5,652 bases of DNA. Origin: Smithella sp. D17 (GTDB taxonomy: Bacteria > Desulfobacterota > Syntrophia > Syntrophales > Smithellaceae). The DNA is taken from contig JQOA01000074.1 of the NCBI GenBank assembly GCA_000753945.1, positions 667-6,318 of the forward strand, given 5' to 3'. Made by a program: the position numbers and the translations under genes. Under the pieces are notes generated by a model. That model worked only from the letters and a program-made list of their open reading frames with translations, did no database searches and was not told the origin of the DNA. Positions 1-5,652 of the stretch are shown here, piece after piece. Numbering within the stretch: the stretch's first letter is position 1; every line of letters starts with the position of its first letter.

Positions 1-2
1 CC

Positions 3-749
3 TGGGAATTATGTGGGGGGGGGTATAATAAGGGGTCTCCTGGTAACGACGATTTTATTATTGGAGGTGGAGGCACCCGTACAAGCTCCACGTCTGAAAT
101 TACTCCGATAGGCGGTGGACCTTTTGGTATGGGAGGCACTTCTCTGGGTGTGAATTTTCAAGCTAATAATTTAGCAAGTACAGCCGCTGCCTCTTTAGGT
201 TTATTGTTTGGGAAAACCGGAGGAAATTTTCTGGAAGTACAATTAGAAGCCTTGCAAAAGGACAATAAATTAAATATCTTATCCAGTCCATCCATAACAA
301 CTTTGGATAACCAGGAAGCCTTCACCGAAAATGGTGAAAGGGTTCCATTTGTAACGCTCGAGACATCTCAGGGCAGCGCACCTACTCAAACCACCAGTTT
401 TGAAGATGTTTTATTACGTTTACAGATTAAGCCTCATGTAATTGACGGTAAAAATTTGAAAATGGAAATTACAGTCAAAAAAGATGAAGTGGATATGACA
501 CGAAAATCATCGCTGGGAGATCCTTATATTATTAAAAAGCAAACAAAAACGATATTGATTGTTGAAGATGGTGAAACAATTGTTATTTCCGGGTTAACCA
601 AACAAACTAAATCCGACTCAGGATATGGCGTACCCTGGTTAAAAGATATTCCTGTCTTAGGCTGGGCTTTTAAATCTGATGGTAAAAGCGATAAAATGGA
701 AGAGGTTCTAATATTTATTACTCCTCATATATTGCCGGTAGTAAAGTAA
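3..749 (+). CDS. mshL: Secretin C-terminal half (MshL/PilQ/GspD family), 5'-partial
   Basis: This is the outer-membrane secretin, the multimeric gated channel through which a type IV pilus or a type II substrate leaves the cell. The reading frame stays open to the left edge, giving about 248 residues, so the Met codon at 129 is internal. What is visible is the secretin beta-barrel domain: a Gly/Ser/Thr-rich stretch (about 60-160), then LEVQLEALQKDNKLNILSSP (about 231-290), then the signature VPWLKDIPVLGWAF (630-671) and the terminal ITPHIL (717-734). The protein ends nine codons after ITPHI begins, so there is no C-terminal S-domain of the kind found in pilotin-dependent GspD. That favours the MshL/PilQ branch. 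The N-terminal N0/N1 or AMIN domains lie outside the window. The first codons are suspect: the secretin-like LGIMWG reads in the next frame at 2-19, before a run of nine G. The family is certain; the MshL label rests on gene order. Confidence 0.93.
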   Translation, partial: WELCGGGYNKGSPGNDDFIIGGGGTRTSSTSEITPIGGGPFGMGGTSLGVNFQANNLASTAAASLGLLFGKTGGNFLEVQLEALQKDNKLNILSSPSITTLDNQEAFTENGERVPFVTLETSQGSAPTQTTSFEDVLLRLQIKPHVIDGKNLKMEITVKKDEVDMTRKSSLGDPYIIKKQTKTILIVEDGETIVISGLTKQTKSDSGYGVPWLKDIPVLGWAFKSDGKSDKMEEVLIFITPHILPVVK

Positions 750-790
750 GCAAAAGGAATTTATACAGGTTTGGGATTATATAAAAGAAA

Positions 791-921
791 GAGGTAATTG
801 CAAAAGTCAAAAAAAGCATCAACTGTCATTTCGACCAAAGGGAGAAATCTTTTGATATCAATACCTCTTAGATTCCTCACTTCGTTCGGAATGACAAACG
901 AAGGACTTTTGCAATTACCTC
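791..921. repeat. 131-bp nested inverted repeat (MITE/REP-like hairpin)
   Basis: The ends are a perfect 18-bp inverted repeat: gaggtaattgcaaaagtc at 791-808 and its exact reverse complement at 904-921. Inside sits a second, imperfect palindrome (824-850 against 870-896). Together they could form one long cruciform or RNA hairpin. The element fills most of the 275-bp gap between the secretin and the ATPase genes, which are normally close together in MSHA-type loci. No ORF lies inside it. It could be a miniature transposable element, a REP-type repeat trapped between longer arms, or an RNA structure with a role in the operon. There is no T-run after the right arm on the + strand, so it does not look like a classic intrinsic terminator for the secretin transcript. 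On the - strand the arm is followed by a T-rich stretch (tttcttttat, complement of 781-790). I see no clear target-site duplication. Positions 922-1024 hold nothing I can assign. Confidence 0.75.
824..896. repeat. Imperfect palindromic core of a dispersed intergenic repeat
   Basis: The left arm (824-850, beginning tgtcatttcgacc) and right arm (870-896, ending ggaatgaca) pair at 22 of 27 positions, plus one possible G-U pair, around a 19-nt loop (851-869). The first 16 bases of the left arm recur with one change at the right edge of the window (5637-5652), which shows that this core is a repeat family of its own. Imperfect palindromes of this size in intergenic DNA resemble REP/BIME sequences, which are moved by RAYT transposases; that link is inference. 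The outer arms at 791-808 and 904-921 are not seen before the second copy, so the core appears to be a separate unit. Confidence 0.7.
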
Positions 922-1024
922 GAAATTAAATAGAATTAAGATTGTCATTGCCACATCTAAAAATAAAACGGGGTTGGACTATAAGCAGTATCCTATGTTT
1001 TAAAAAGCAAGATGGCATCTAAAA

Positions 1025-2572
1025 ATGGATTATTACAATATTCTCAATTTTAAAAAGGAGCCATTTTCCAACTCGCCGGAACCGGAATTTCTTTTTCAGT
1101 TACCACAGCAGACAAGTTGCCTGCAAAAGCTGGAGTTAGCTGTTCGTCTGCGCCGTGGAATTAATGTAGTAATAGGGGATATTGGTACCGGCAAAACCAC
1201 TTTGTGCAGGAAACTTATCCAGAATTTTTCTTCTATTTCAAAAGATTCTGTAGAAATTGAAACTCATCTCTTGCTTGATCCGGCATTTAACAGCGTTATT
1301 GAATTCCTGCAAACGGTAGCCTTGATGCTGGGAATTAAAGATTTAAATAATTGTGAAAGTGAATGGCATTTAAAAGAAAAAATTAAAGATTATCTCTTTG
1401 ACAAAGGAATAAACGAAAAAAAAATAGTTGTTTTGATCATTGACGAAGGCCAAAAAATTAGCGAGAATTGCCTGGAAATTTTGCGCGAGTTTCTCAATTA
1501 TGAAACAAACAATTTTAAGCTGCTGCAAATAATAATCTTTGCTCAAAAAGAATTCCAGGCAATCCTTAAAAGGCGCCCCAACCTTTTTGACAGGGTTAAT
1601 CTTCTCTTTTGTCTTCAACCTTTGAGTTTCCAGCAAATGCGGGCAATGATCAATTATCGTCTCAGTGTCGCCAGGGACCATGAAATTGCACCTTCTTTAT
1701 TTAGCTTATCGGGGCTTGCGGCGATTTATCTGACTACCGGCGGTTATCCGCGCAAAGTTGTTATTCTCTGTCATCAGGTAGTTTTGACGATGATCATTCG
1801 CGGTAAGAACAAGGCCGGCTGGTTTTTGGTCAGAAGCTGCATAAGTGATATGGAAACACCGTCGTTCAAGAAGTTAAAGTGGGCGCTGGGTAGCGTTTTT
1901 ATTTTGATTGCCGTGGGTCTTTCGATAGGAGCGATTATGTTGCAACGTCAGGATGCAGGCGCACACAAACAATTGTCCGCAGCGTCGGTTCTTCCTGTTG
2001 TTCCGGAAGTTAAACAAACCGCTTCGCTTCCTGATGTACCTAATGAAAAAATTATCCGAGAAAAAATGCAGAAGGTAAAGATGCCTGAGCATCTTGGAAA
2101 TTTAACAATGACAAAAAGAAGAACTCTTTGGTGGACTCTGAATAATATTTATGGTGATATGAATCCGAAAATCACTAAAGCAGTGATTATGGCAAATCCT
2201 CATATTAAAGATAAAAATAGAATAACGGAAGGGGATAAAATTATTCTTCCATTTATACCCGCAGATATAAACCCGATAAATAAAGGTGATATAATTGTTG
2301 TTGTGGAAAGTGGAAAAGATCTGGAAATAATGTATAATAGATTTTGGGGAAATCCTGGTCAACAAAATATGCCTCCGCTGGTTTTCTTCCCCTTCTGGAA
2401 TAAAAAAGAAGGCATTAATTTTTTGATTGTCATTGATAAATGTTTTGAAAATATACGCGCCGCAAAAGAAGCATCTGGCAAATTACCACCTGCGGTTGCC
2501 GCCAGAGCAAAAATATTATCTCAATGGGATGCAGATACGGTTTTTTTCAATCGCCGTAAATTGCAGCATTGA
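1025..2572 (+). CDS. ExeA/GspA/MshM-family AAA+ ATPase with TM segment and LysM-like periplasmic tail
   Basis: A 515-residue accessory ATPase. ExeA/GspA proteins use ATP to help insert and assemble the secretin through the peptidoglycan; MshM is the MSHA counterpart. The N-terminus (MDYYNILNFKKEPFSNSPEP) is typical of the family and supports this start, although no strong Shine-Dalgarno precedes it and an in-frame stop lies at 1001-1003. Walker A is GDIGTGKTT (residues 51-59). Walker B is VVLIIDEGQ (135-143), with Gly where the family usually has Ala. The AAA+ lid region continues to about 270. One hydrophobic helix (about 286-306) is followed by a Pro/Ala-rich linker (about 318-340). A LysM-like segment (about 361-413, TLWWTLNNIYG ... 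ITEGDKIILP) comes next, then a C-terminal region (about 421-515) that vaguely resembles SPOR. Short MshM proteins are only about 280 residues, so the architecture is closer to ExeA, but with LysM in place of a PG_binding_1 domain. The tail should lie in the periplasm. The next gene starts 30 bp downstream. Confidence 0.9.
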   Translation: MDYYNILNFKKEPFSNSPEPEFLFQLPQQTSCLQKLELAVRLRRGINVVIGDIGTGKTTLCRKLIQNFSSISKDSVEIETHLLLDPAFNSVIEFLQTVALMLGIKDLNNCESEWHLKEKIKDYLFDKGINEKKIVVLIIDEGQKISENCLEILREFLNYETNNFKLLQIIIFAQKEFQAILKRRPNLFDRVNLLFCLQPLSFQQMRAMINYRLSVARDHEIAPSLFSLSGLAAIYLTTGGYPRKVVILCHQVVLTMIIRGKNKAGWFLVRSCISDMETPSFKKLKWALGSVFILIAVGLSIGAIMLQRQDAGAHKQLSAASVLPVVPEVKQTASLPDVPNEKIIREKMQKVKMPEHLGNLTMTKRRTLWWTLNNIYGDMNPKITKAVIMANPHIKDKNRITEGDKIILPFIPADINPINKGDIIVVVESGKDLEIMYNRFWGNPGQQNMPPLVFFPFWNKKEGINFLIVIDKCFENIRAAKEASGKLPPAVAARAKILSQWDADTVFFNRRKLQH

Positions 2573-2602
2573 GGTAATAGTCGTCCGGAGGATAGAGGAT
2601 AA

Positions 2603-4309
2603 ATGAAAAATAAAAGACGTTTGGGTGAAATACTTGTAAAAAGCGGGCTTTTGACCGAGGAAAAGCTTGGACAGGCATTGGAAAATCAAAAGAAGACAGA
2701 TTTGAAGCTGGGCCAGTATCTAATCCGCCAGGGACTGGTTCATGAAAAACAAATAATAGATTTGATAAGCGATCAACTCAACATCAGGAAATATCATATC
2801 AATGATTTTCCGCTGGATCTGGAACTGATTCGTTATCTGCCGATTGAAATTGTGCAAAAAAATCAGGTAGTTCCTTTAAAATTAAAAGGGAAACTTTTAA
2901 CAATTGCAATTGTTGATCCTCTGGATATACAAATCCTTGATTCTCTTGAAAAATTGACCAATCTGGAAGTTGAACCGGTAATTTGTTCGGAAGTGGAAAT
3001 CAATCAGTTGATAAATAGTATGTACGGCATGCAGTCCGATCTGGGCAATATTATGGGAACCATGGAAATAGAATCCAGGGATGAAGATGATGAGCCGGAC
3101 AACAAAGACGAAATCCAAATCGCGTCGTTGCAGGATATGGCGGGAGAAGCGCTGGTTATTCGTCTGACCAATTCCATTTTTGCTCAGGCTATCCGTGATA
3201 ATGCCAGCGATATCCATATCAGTCCGCAACAGAATACAGTGCAGTTGCGTTATCGTATTGATGGTAAACTGATAGAAATGCCCTCGCCTCCCAAGTCAAT
3301 ATTTTTATCCATCATTGCCCGCGTGAAGATTATAGCTAATATGGATATTACTGTTTCCAGAGTCCCTCAAGACGGCCGGTTCACCCTTAAAATAGAAAAA
3401 AAGGAAATCAATGTTAGAGTTTCCTCAATTCCTACAATTTACGGTGAAAATATTGTCATGCGTCTGCTGGATATGGGCGCTGGTTTTTATACACTCGATC
3501 GTCTGGGTATGTCTGATGAAGATCGGGCAAAAATAGAATTGATAGCCAACAAACCATATGGAATGATTTTAAGTACCGGACCCACGGGAAGCGGTAAAAG
3601 CACCAGTCTTTATGCAATTTTGAGTTCAATAAACAAACCGGATATCAATATAATAACACTGGAAGACCCTGTCGAGTATAGAATCAATGATATTCGCCAG
3701 GTGCAGTTAAACCGTAAAGCAGGGATGACATTTGCCGGTGGTTTGCGTTCAATCCTTCGTCAGGACCCGGATGTAATTATGGTTGGTGAAATCAGAGATG
3801 CGGAAACCGCTGCCGTAGCCGTGCAGGCGGCACAGACCGGGCATAGAGTTTTAAGCACGGTTCATACTAATGATGCCGCAGGAGTCATAACACGATTTAT
3901 TGATATGGGTATCGAACCTTTCCTGGTGTCCTCTGTTTTGATAGTTTCTTTTGCTCAACGATTAGTACGTACCATTTGCCCCTATTGCAAAGAGCGTTAT
4001 AATCCTCCGGCAAGCGCTCTTGCTGCTTTCGGAATAACGCCGGAACAGGCGGCAAACGCTAATTTTCAACGCGGCAGAGGCTGTAATAATTGCAGAAATA
4101 CCGGATACAAGGGAAGAACCGGTATTTTTGAAGTTTTAGTCAATGACGAAATGATTCAAGACATGATTATCAAGCAAAGGCCCAGCCAGGAAATTTCACG
4201 CGCGGCAGTAGCTGCCGGAAAGTTGAAAACTCTGAGAGATGATTCTGCCCGCAAAGTAATGCAGGGAATTACAACCCTGGAGGAAGCGGCCTCTGCCGTC
4301 ATGTCTTAG
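2603..4309 (+). CDS. mshE: Assembly ATPase, GspE/PilB/MshE family, with c-di-GMP-binding MshEN N-domain
   Basis: A 568-residue cytoplasmic hexameric ATPase that drives pilin or pseudopilin polymerisation at the inner membrane. Two MshEN motifs open the protein: residues 6-29 (RLGEILVKSGLL...Q) and 35-58 (KLGQYLIRQGLV...Q), separated by exactly five residues. This is the known c-di-GMP-binding arrangement. An acidic linker (about 155-170) leads to the N2/ATPase core. Walker A is GPTGSGKST (326-334), the Asp box TLEDPVEY (352-359), Walker B DPDVIMVGEIRD (388-399, catalytic Glu396) and the His box TGHRVLSTVHTND (412-424). Two CxxC pairs (459/462 and 494/497) form the zinc-binding tetracysteine of assembly ATPases, which PilT-type retraction ATPases lack. 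The start has two purine-rich Shine-Dalgarno candidates: ggagga at 2587-2592 and agagga at 2594-2599. The gene is 30 bp after the accessory ATPase and 20 bp before the platform gene. Family is certain; the mshE symbol rests on domain and gene order, with pilB or gspE as alternatives. Confidence 0.96.
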   Translation: MKNKRRLGEILVKSGLLTEEKLGQALENQKKTDLKLGQYLIRQGLVHEKQIIDLISDQLNIRKYHINDFPLDLELIRYLPIEIVQKNQVVPLKLKGKLLTIAIVDPLDIQILDSLEKLTNLEVEPVICSEVEINQLINSMYGMQSDLGNIMGTMEIESRDEDDEPDNKDEIQIASLQDMAGEALVIRLTNSIFAQAIRDNASDIHISPQQNTVQLRYRIDGKLIEMPSPPKSIFLSIIARVKIIANMDITVSRVPQDGRFTLKIEKKEINVRVSSIPTIYGENIVMRLLDMGAGFYTLDRLGMSDEDRAKIELIANKPYGMILSTGPTGSGKSTSLYAILSSINKPDINIITLEDPVEYRINDIRQVQLNRKAGMTFAGGLRSILRQDPDVIMVGEIRDAETAAVAVQAAQTGHRVLSTVHTNDAAGVITRFIDMGIEPFLVSSVLIVSFAQRLVRTICPYCKERYNPPASALAAFGITPEQAANANFQRGRGCNNCRNTGYKGRTGIFEVLVNDEMIQDMIIKQRPSQEISRAAVAAGKLKTLRDDSARKVMQGITTLEEAASAVMS

Positions 4310-4329
4310 CCTAAATCAAGGATAAAGAA

Positions 4330-5553
4330 ATGCCCAACTATATTTATCAAGCAATTAATGAAAGTGGAGATACGGTATCCGGTAGTTTAGACGTTGAATC
4401 CGTTGAAGTAGCCAACTCCATATTGATGGCGCGCAATCTTATACCATCAAAAATAAAAGAACAGAGTAAAGCAGGAGATGAAAATTGGTTGCAGTCTATT
4501 TTAAGATCGGACAGAGTCAAAATGGTGGATCTGATCATTTTCACAAAACAATTACGTTCCATGCTGGTTGCCGGCGTGCCAATGCTCAGACTTTTGGATA
4601 TTTTAGGTAATCAGACAGAAAGCCATGGTTTAAAGAAAGCAATATTGAGAATAATTCAAGATATCAAACAGGGACTGTCTTTTTCGGAAGCATTGGAGAA
4701 ATTTCCCAGGATATTCTCAAATCTATACTGTGACATGATCAAAGCAGGTGAAATCAGTGGAAATGTCCCCATTGTTTTAGATCGTTTGATTTACATTATT
4801 GAACATGAAGAAAAAGTCAAATCAGATATCAAGTCGGCAATAAGATACCCGATGATAGTTCTTATCGCTTTAAGTTTAGCTTTTGTTGTTCTTTTAACTT
4901 TTGTAATACCTCAATTTGTTTCTGTTTTTAACACCGCTGGATTAACTTTACCGTTACCCACAAAAATTGCCATGTTTTTATACACTTTCCTGGCAAAATA
5001 CTGGTATTTAGTTCTTACTGTAATAGCAATAATTGTTTTTGGCCTGGCTTACTATCTCAAGACGAAAAATGGCAAGTTTGTAAGAGATTCTTTGTTATTG
5101 GAACTTCCTGTAATAGGGCCATTATTTAGAAAGGCGGCATTATCGCGTTTTGCCAGTATTTTTGCCATTTTGCAAACCAGCGGCGTTCCTATTATGCAGT
5201 CACTGACTATTCTTTCTTCCACAATGGGTAACGAGGCTCTTGCACGATCTTTTGAACATATCCGTGAACGAATTAAAGAAGGAGCCGGAATTTCAGCACC
5301 ACTGAAATCGGCAAAATATTTTACTCCAATGGTTATCGATATGATCGCGATTGGTGAAGAGTCTGGAAATATTGATGAAATGTTGCGCGAGATTGCCAAA
5401 CACTATGATGATGAAGTTGAGTATGCAATTAAAGGCCTTTCCGATGCCATAGGCCCGATTCTCATTGTCGGTTTGGCCGCGATTGTCGGCTTCTTTGCCC
5501 TGGCCATATTTATGCCCATGTGGGATCTTACAAAGATAGCAACAAAACATTGA
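4330..5553 (+). CDS. mshG: Inner-membrane platform protein, GspF/PilC/MshG family
   Basis: A 407-residue polytopic inner-membrane protein, the usual full length for the family. It couples the assembly ATPase to filament growth. The N-terminus (MPNYIYQAINESGDTVSGSL) is the typical short GspF N-domain. Two T2SSF domains follow: about 67-195 (FTKQLRSMLVAGVPMLRLLD ... IKAGEISGN) and about 269-395 (LSRFASIFAILQTSGVPIMQ ... AIGEESGNIDEML). Both carry the GE-SG signature (residues 140-144 in the first). Predicted membrane helices lie at about 175-193, 225-243 and 374-396. The start is supported by aagga at 4318-4322, seven bases upstream, and by a 20-bp gap after the ATPase stop codon. It is the last gene of the run; the stop codon lies in the stem of a probable terminator. 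Sequence alone cannot separate MshG from PilC or GspF, so the symbol rests on gene order. Confidence 0.94.
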   Translation: MPNYIYQAINESGDTVSGSLDVESVEVANSILMARNLIPSKIKEQSKAGDENWLQSILRSDRVKMVDLIIFTKQLRSMLVAGVPMLRLLDILGNQTESHGLKKAILRIIQDIKQGLSFSEALEKFPRIFSNLYCDMIKAGEISGNVPIVLDRLIYIIEHEEKVKSDIKSAIRYPMIVLIALSLAFVVLLTFVIPQFVSVFNTAGLTLPLPTKIAMFLYTFLAKYWYLVLTVIAIIVFGLAYYLKTKNGKFVRDSLLLELPVIGPLFRKAALSRFASIFAILQTSGVPIMQSLTILSSTMGNEALARSFEHIRERIKEGAGISAPLKSAKYFTPMVIDMIAIGEESGNIDEMLREIAKHYDDEVEYAIKGLSDAIGPILIVGLAAIVGFFALAIFMPMWDLTKIATKH

Positions 5554-5588
5554 TGTCTACAATAATTGTAGATAAAACATCATTTTTT
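5551..5588 (+). terminator. Candidate intrinsic terminator after the platform gene
   Basis: The stem tctacaa/ttgtaga (5556-5562 and 5566-5572, loop taa) sits inside a second pairing, tgatg/catca (5551-5555 and 5578-5582), with a five-base bulge (5573-5577). Six T follow directly (5583-5588). Position right at the stop codon and the T-run fit an intrinsic terminator. The stem is AT-rich and bulged, so it would be weak. The first three bases are the stop codon of the gene. Confidence 0.45.
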
Positions 5589-5636
5589 GCAACATATATG
5601 CAGGCGACGGAAGGTAGTGTCGTGTCAATCCAGAAA

Positions 5637-5652
5637 TGTCATTTCGACCGCA
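5637..5652. repeat. Start of a second copy of the palindromic repeat, cut by the window edge
   Basis: The last 16 bases, tgtcatttcgaccgca, match 824-839 (tgtcatttcgaccaaa) at 15 of 16 positions. The match is with the left arm of the palindrome between the secretin and ATPase genes, in the same orientation and again in intergenic DNA. The right arm would lie outside the window. The 18-bp outer arm of the first copy is not present in the 48 bases before it (5589-5636), where I see nothing else I can assign. Confidence 0.6.

Noticed and set aside
129..749. Met codon at 129 as the true start of the secretin gene
   Set aside because: The frame is open upstream to position 3 with Gly-rich secretin-like sequence, there is no ribosome site before 129, and a secretin cannot be only 206 residues.
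791..921. CRISPR-like or simple terminator reading of the repeat
   Set aside because: There is one nested palindrome, not regularly spaced direct repeats, and no T-run follows the right arm on the + strand.
974..999. Sigma-70 promoter using tataag (980-985) or tatcct (989-994)
   Set aside because: No -35 element at a sensible distance; ttggac at 974-979 is too close to either box.
1012..1053. Tiny ORF starting at the ATG at 1012, overlapping the ATPase start
   Set aside because: Only 13 codons in another frame, with no ribosome site; no sign of a leader peptide.
1370..1681. Minus-strand ORF inside the accessory ATPase gene
   Set aside because: It lies opposite conserved ATPase sequence including Walker B, has low-complexity composition and resembles no known protein. 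The same holds for the other minus-strand ORFs at 1874-2092, 2102-2365, 2897-3229, 4347-4562, 5052-5399 and 5293-5550.
4262..4279. Hairpin caggg/ccctg near the end of the assembly ATPase gene
   Set aside because: It is inside coding sequence, has a five-base stem and no following T-run; most likely chance.

Overview
The window holds four co-directional (+ strand) genes of a type IV pilus / type II secretion-like envelope machine. In order they are the 3' part of an outer-membrane secretin, an ExeA/GspA/MshM-family AAA+ ATPase with a periplasmic tail, a GspE/PilB/MshE-type assembly ATPase, and a GspF/PilC/MshG-type inner-membrane platform protein. The order secretin, accessory ATPase, assembly ATPase, platform protein is that of the MSHA-type pilus locus (mshL-mshM-[mshN]-mshE-mshG). 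The TPR gene mshN, which in Vibrio lies between mshM and mshE, is absent here. The DNA is moderately AT-rich (roughly 40% GC by eye). This composition, the MSHA-like order and the fused periplasmic tail on the accessory ATPase suggest a Gram-negative diderm of the former Deltaproteobacteria (Desulfobacterota, for example Syntrophales/Smithella-like). That assignment is inference only.

Layout: positions 1-749 are the C-terminal half of the secretin, running off the left edge, with a probable frameshift in a run of nine G at 15-23. Positions 750-1024 are intergenic and mostly occupied by a 131-bp nested palindrome (791-921). Positions 1025-2572 encode the ExeA/GspA/MshM-like ATPase. Positions 2603-4309 encode the assembly ATPase, which has a tandem MshEN-type c-di-GMP-binding motif. 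Positions 4330-5553 encode the platform protein. The last three genes are separated by only 30 and 20 bp and look like one transcription unit, which probably ends at a weak hairpin plus T-run at 5551-5588. Positions 5589-5652 hold no gene. The last 16 bases match the core of the 791-921 repeat except for one base, so a second copy probably starts at the right edge.

How the genes work together (family knowledge): the assembly ATPase powers pilin (or pseudopilin) polymerisation through the platform protein. The filament leaves through the secretin. The membrane-anchored AAA+ ATPase with its peptidoglycan-binding-like tail probably helps install or position the secretin across the cell wall. The N-terminal motif of the assembly ATPase suggests that c-di-GMP controls assembly. 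No pilin, prepilin peptidase or alignment-complex gene lies in the window, so pilus versus secretion function cannot be settled here. I found no clearly novel system. The main points of interest are the nested palindrome, the c-di-GMP motif geometry, the domain fusion in the accessory ATPase and the likely frameshift at the left edge.
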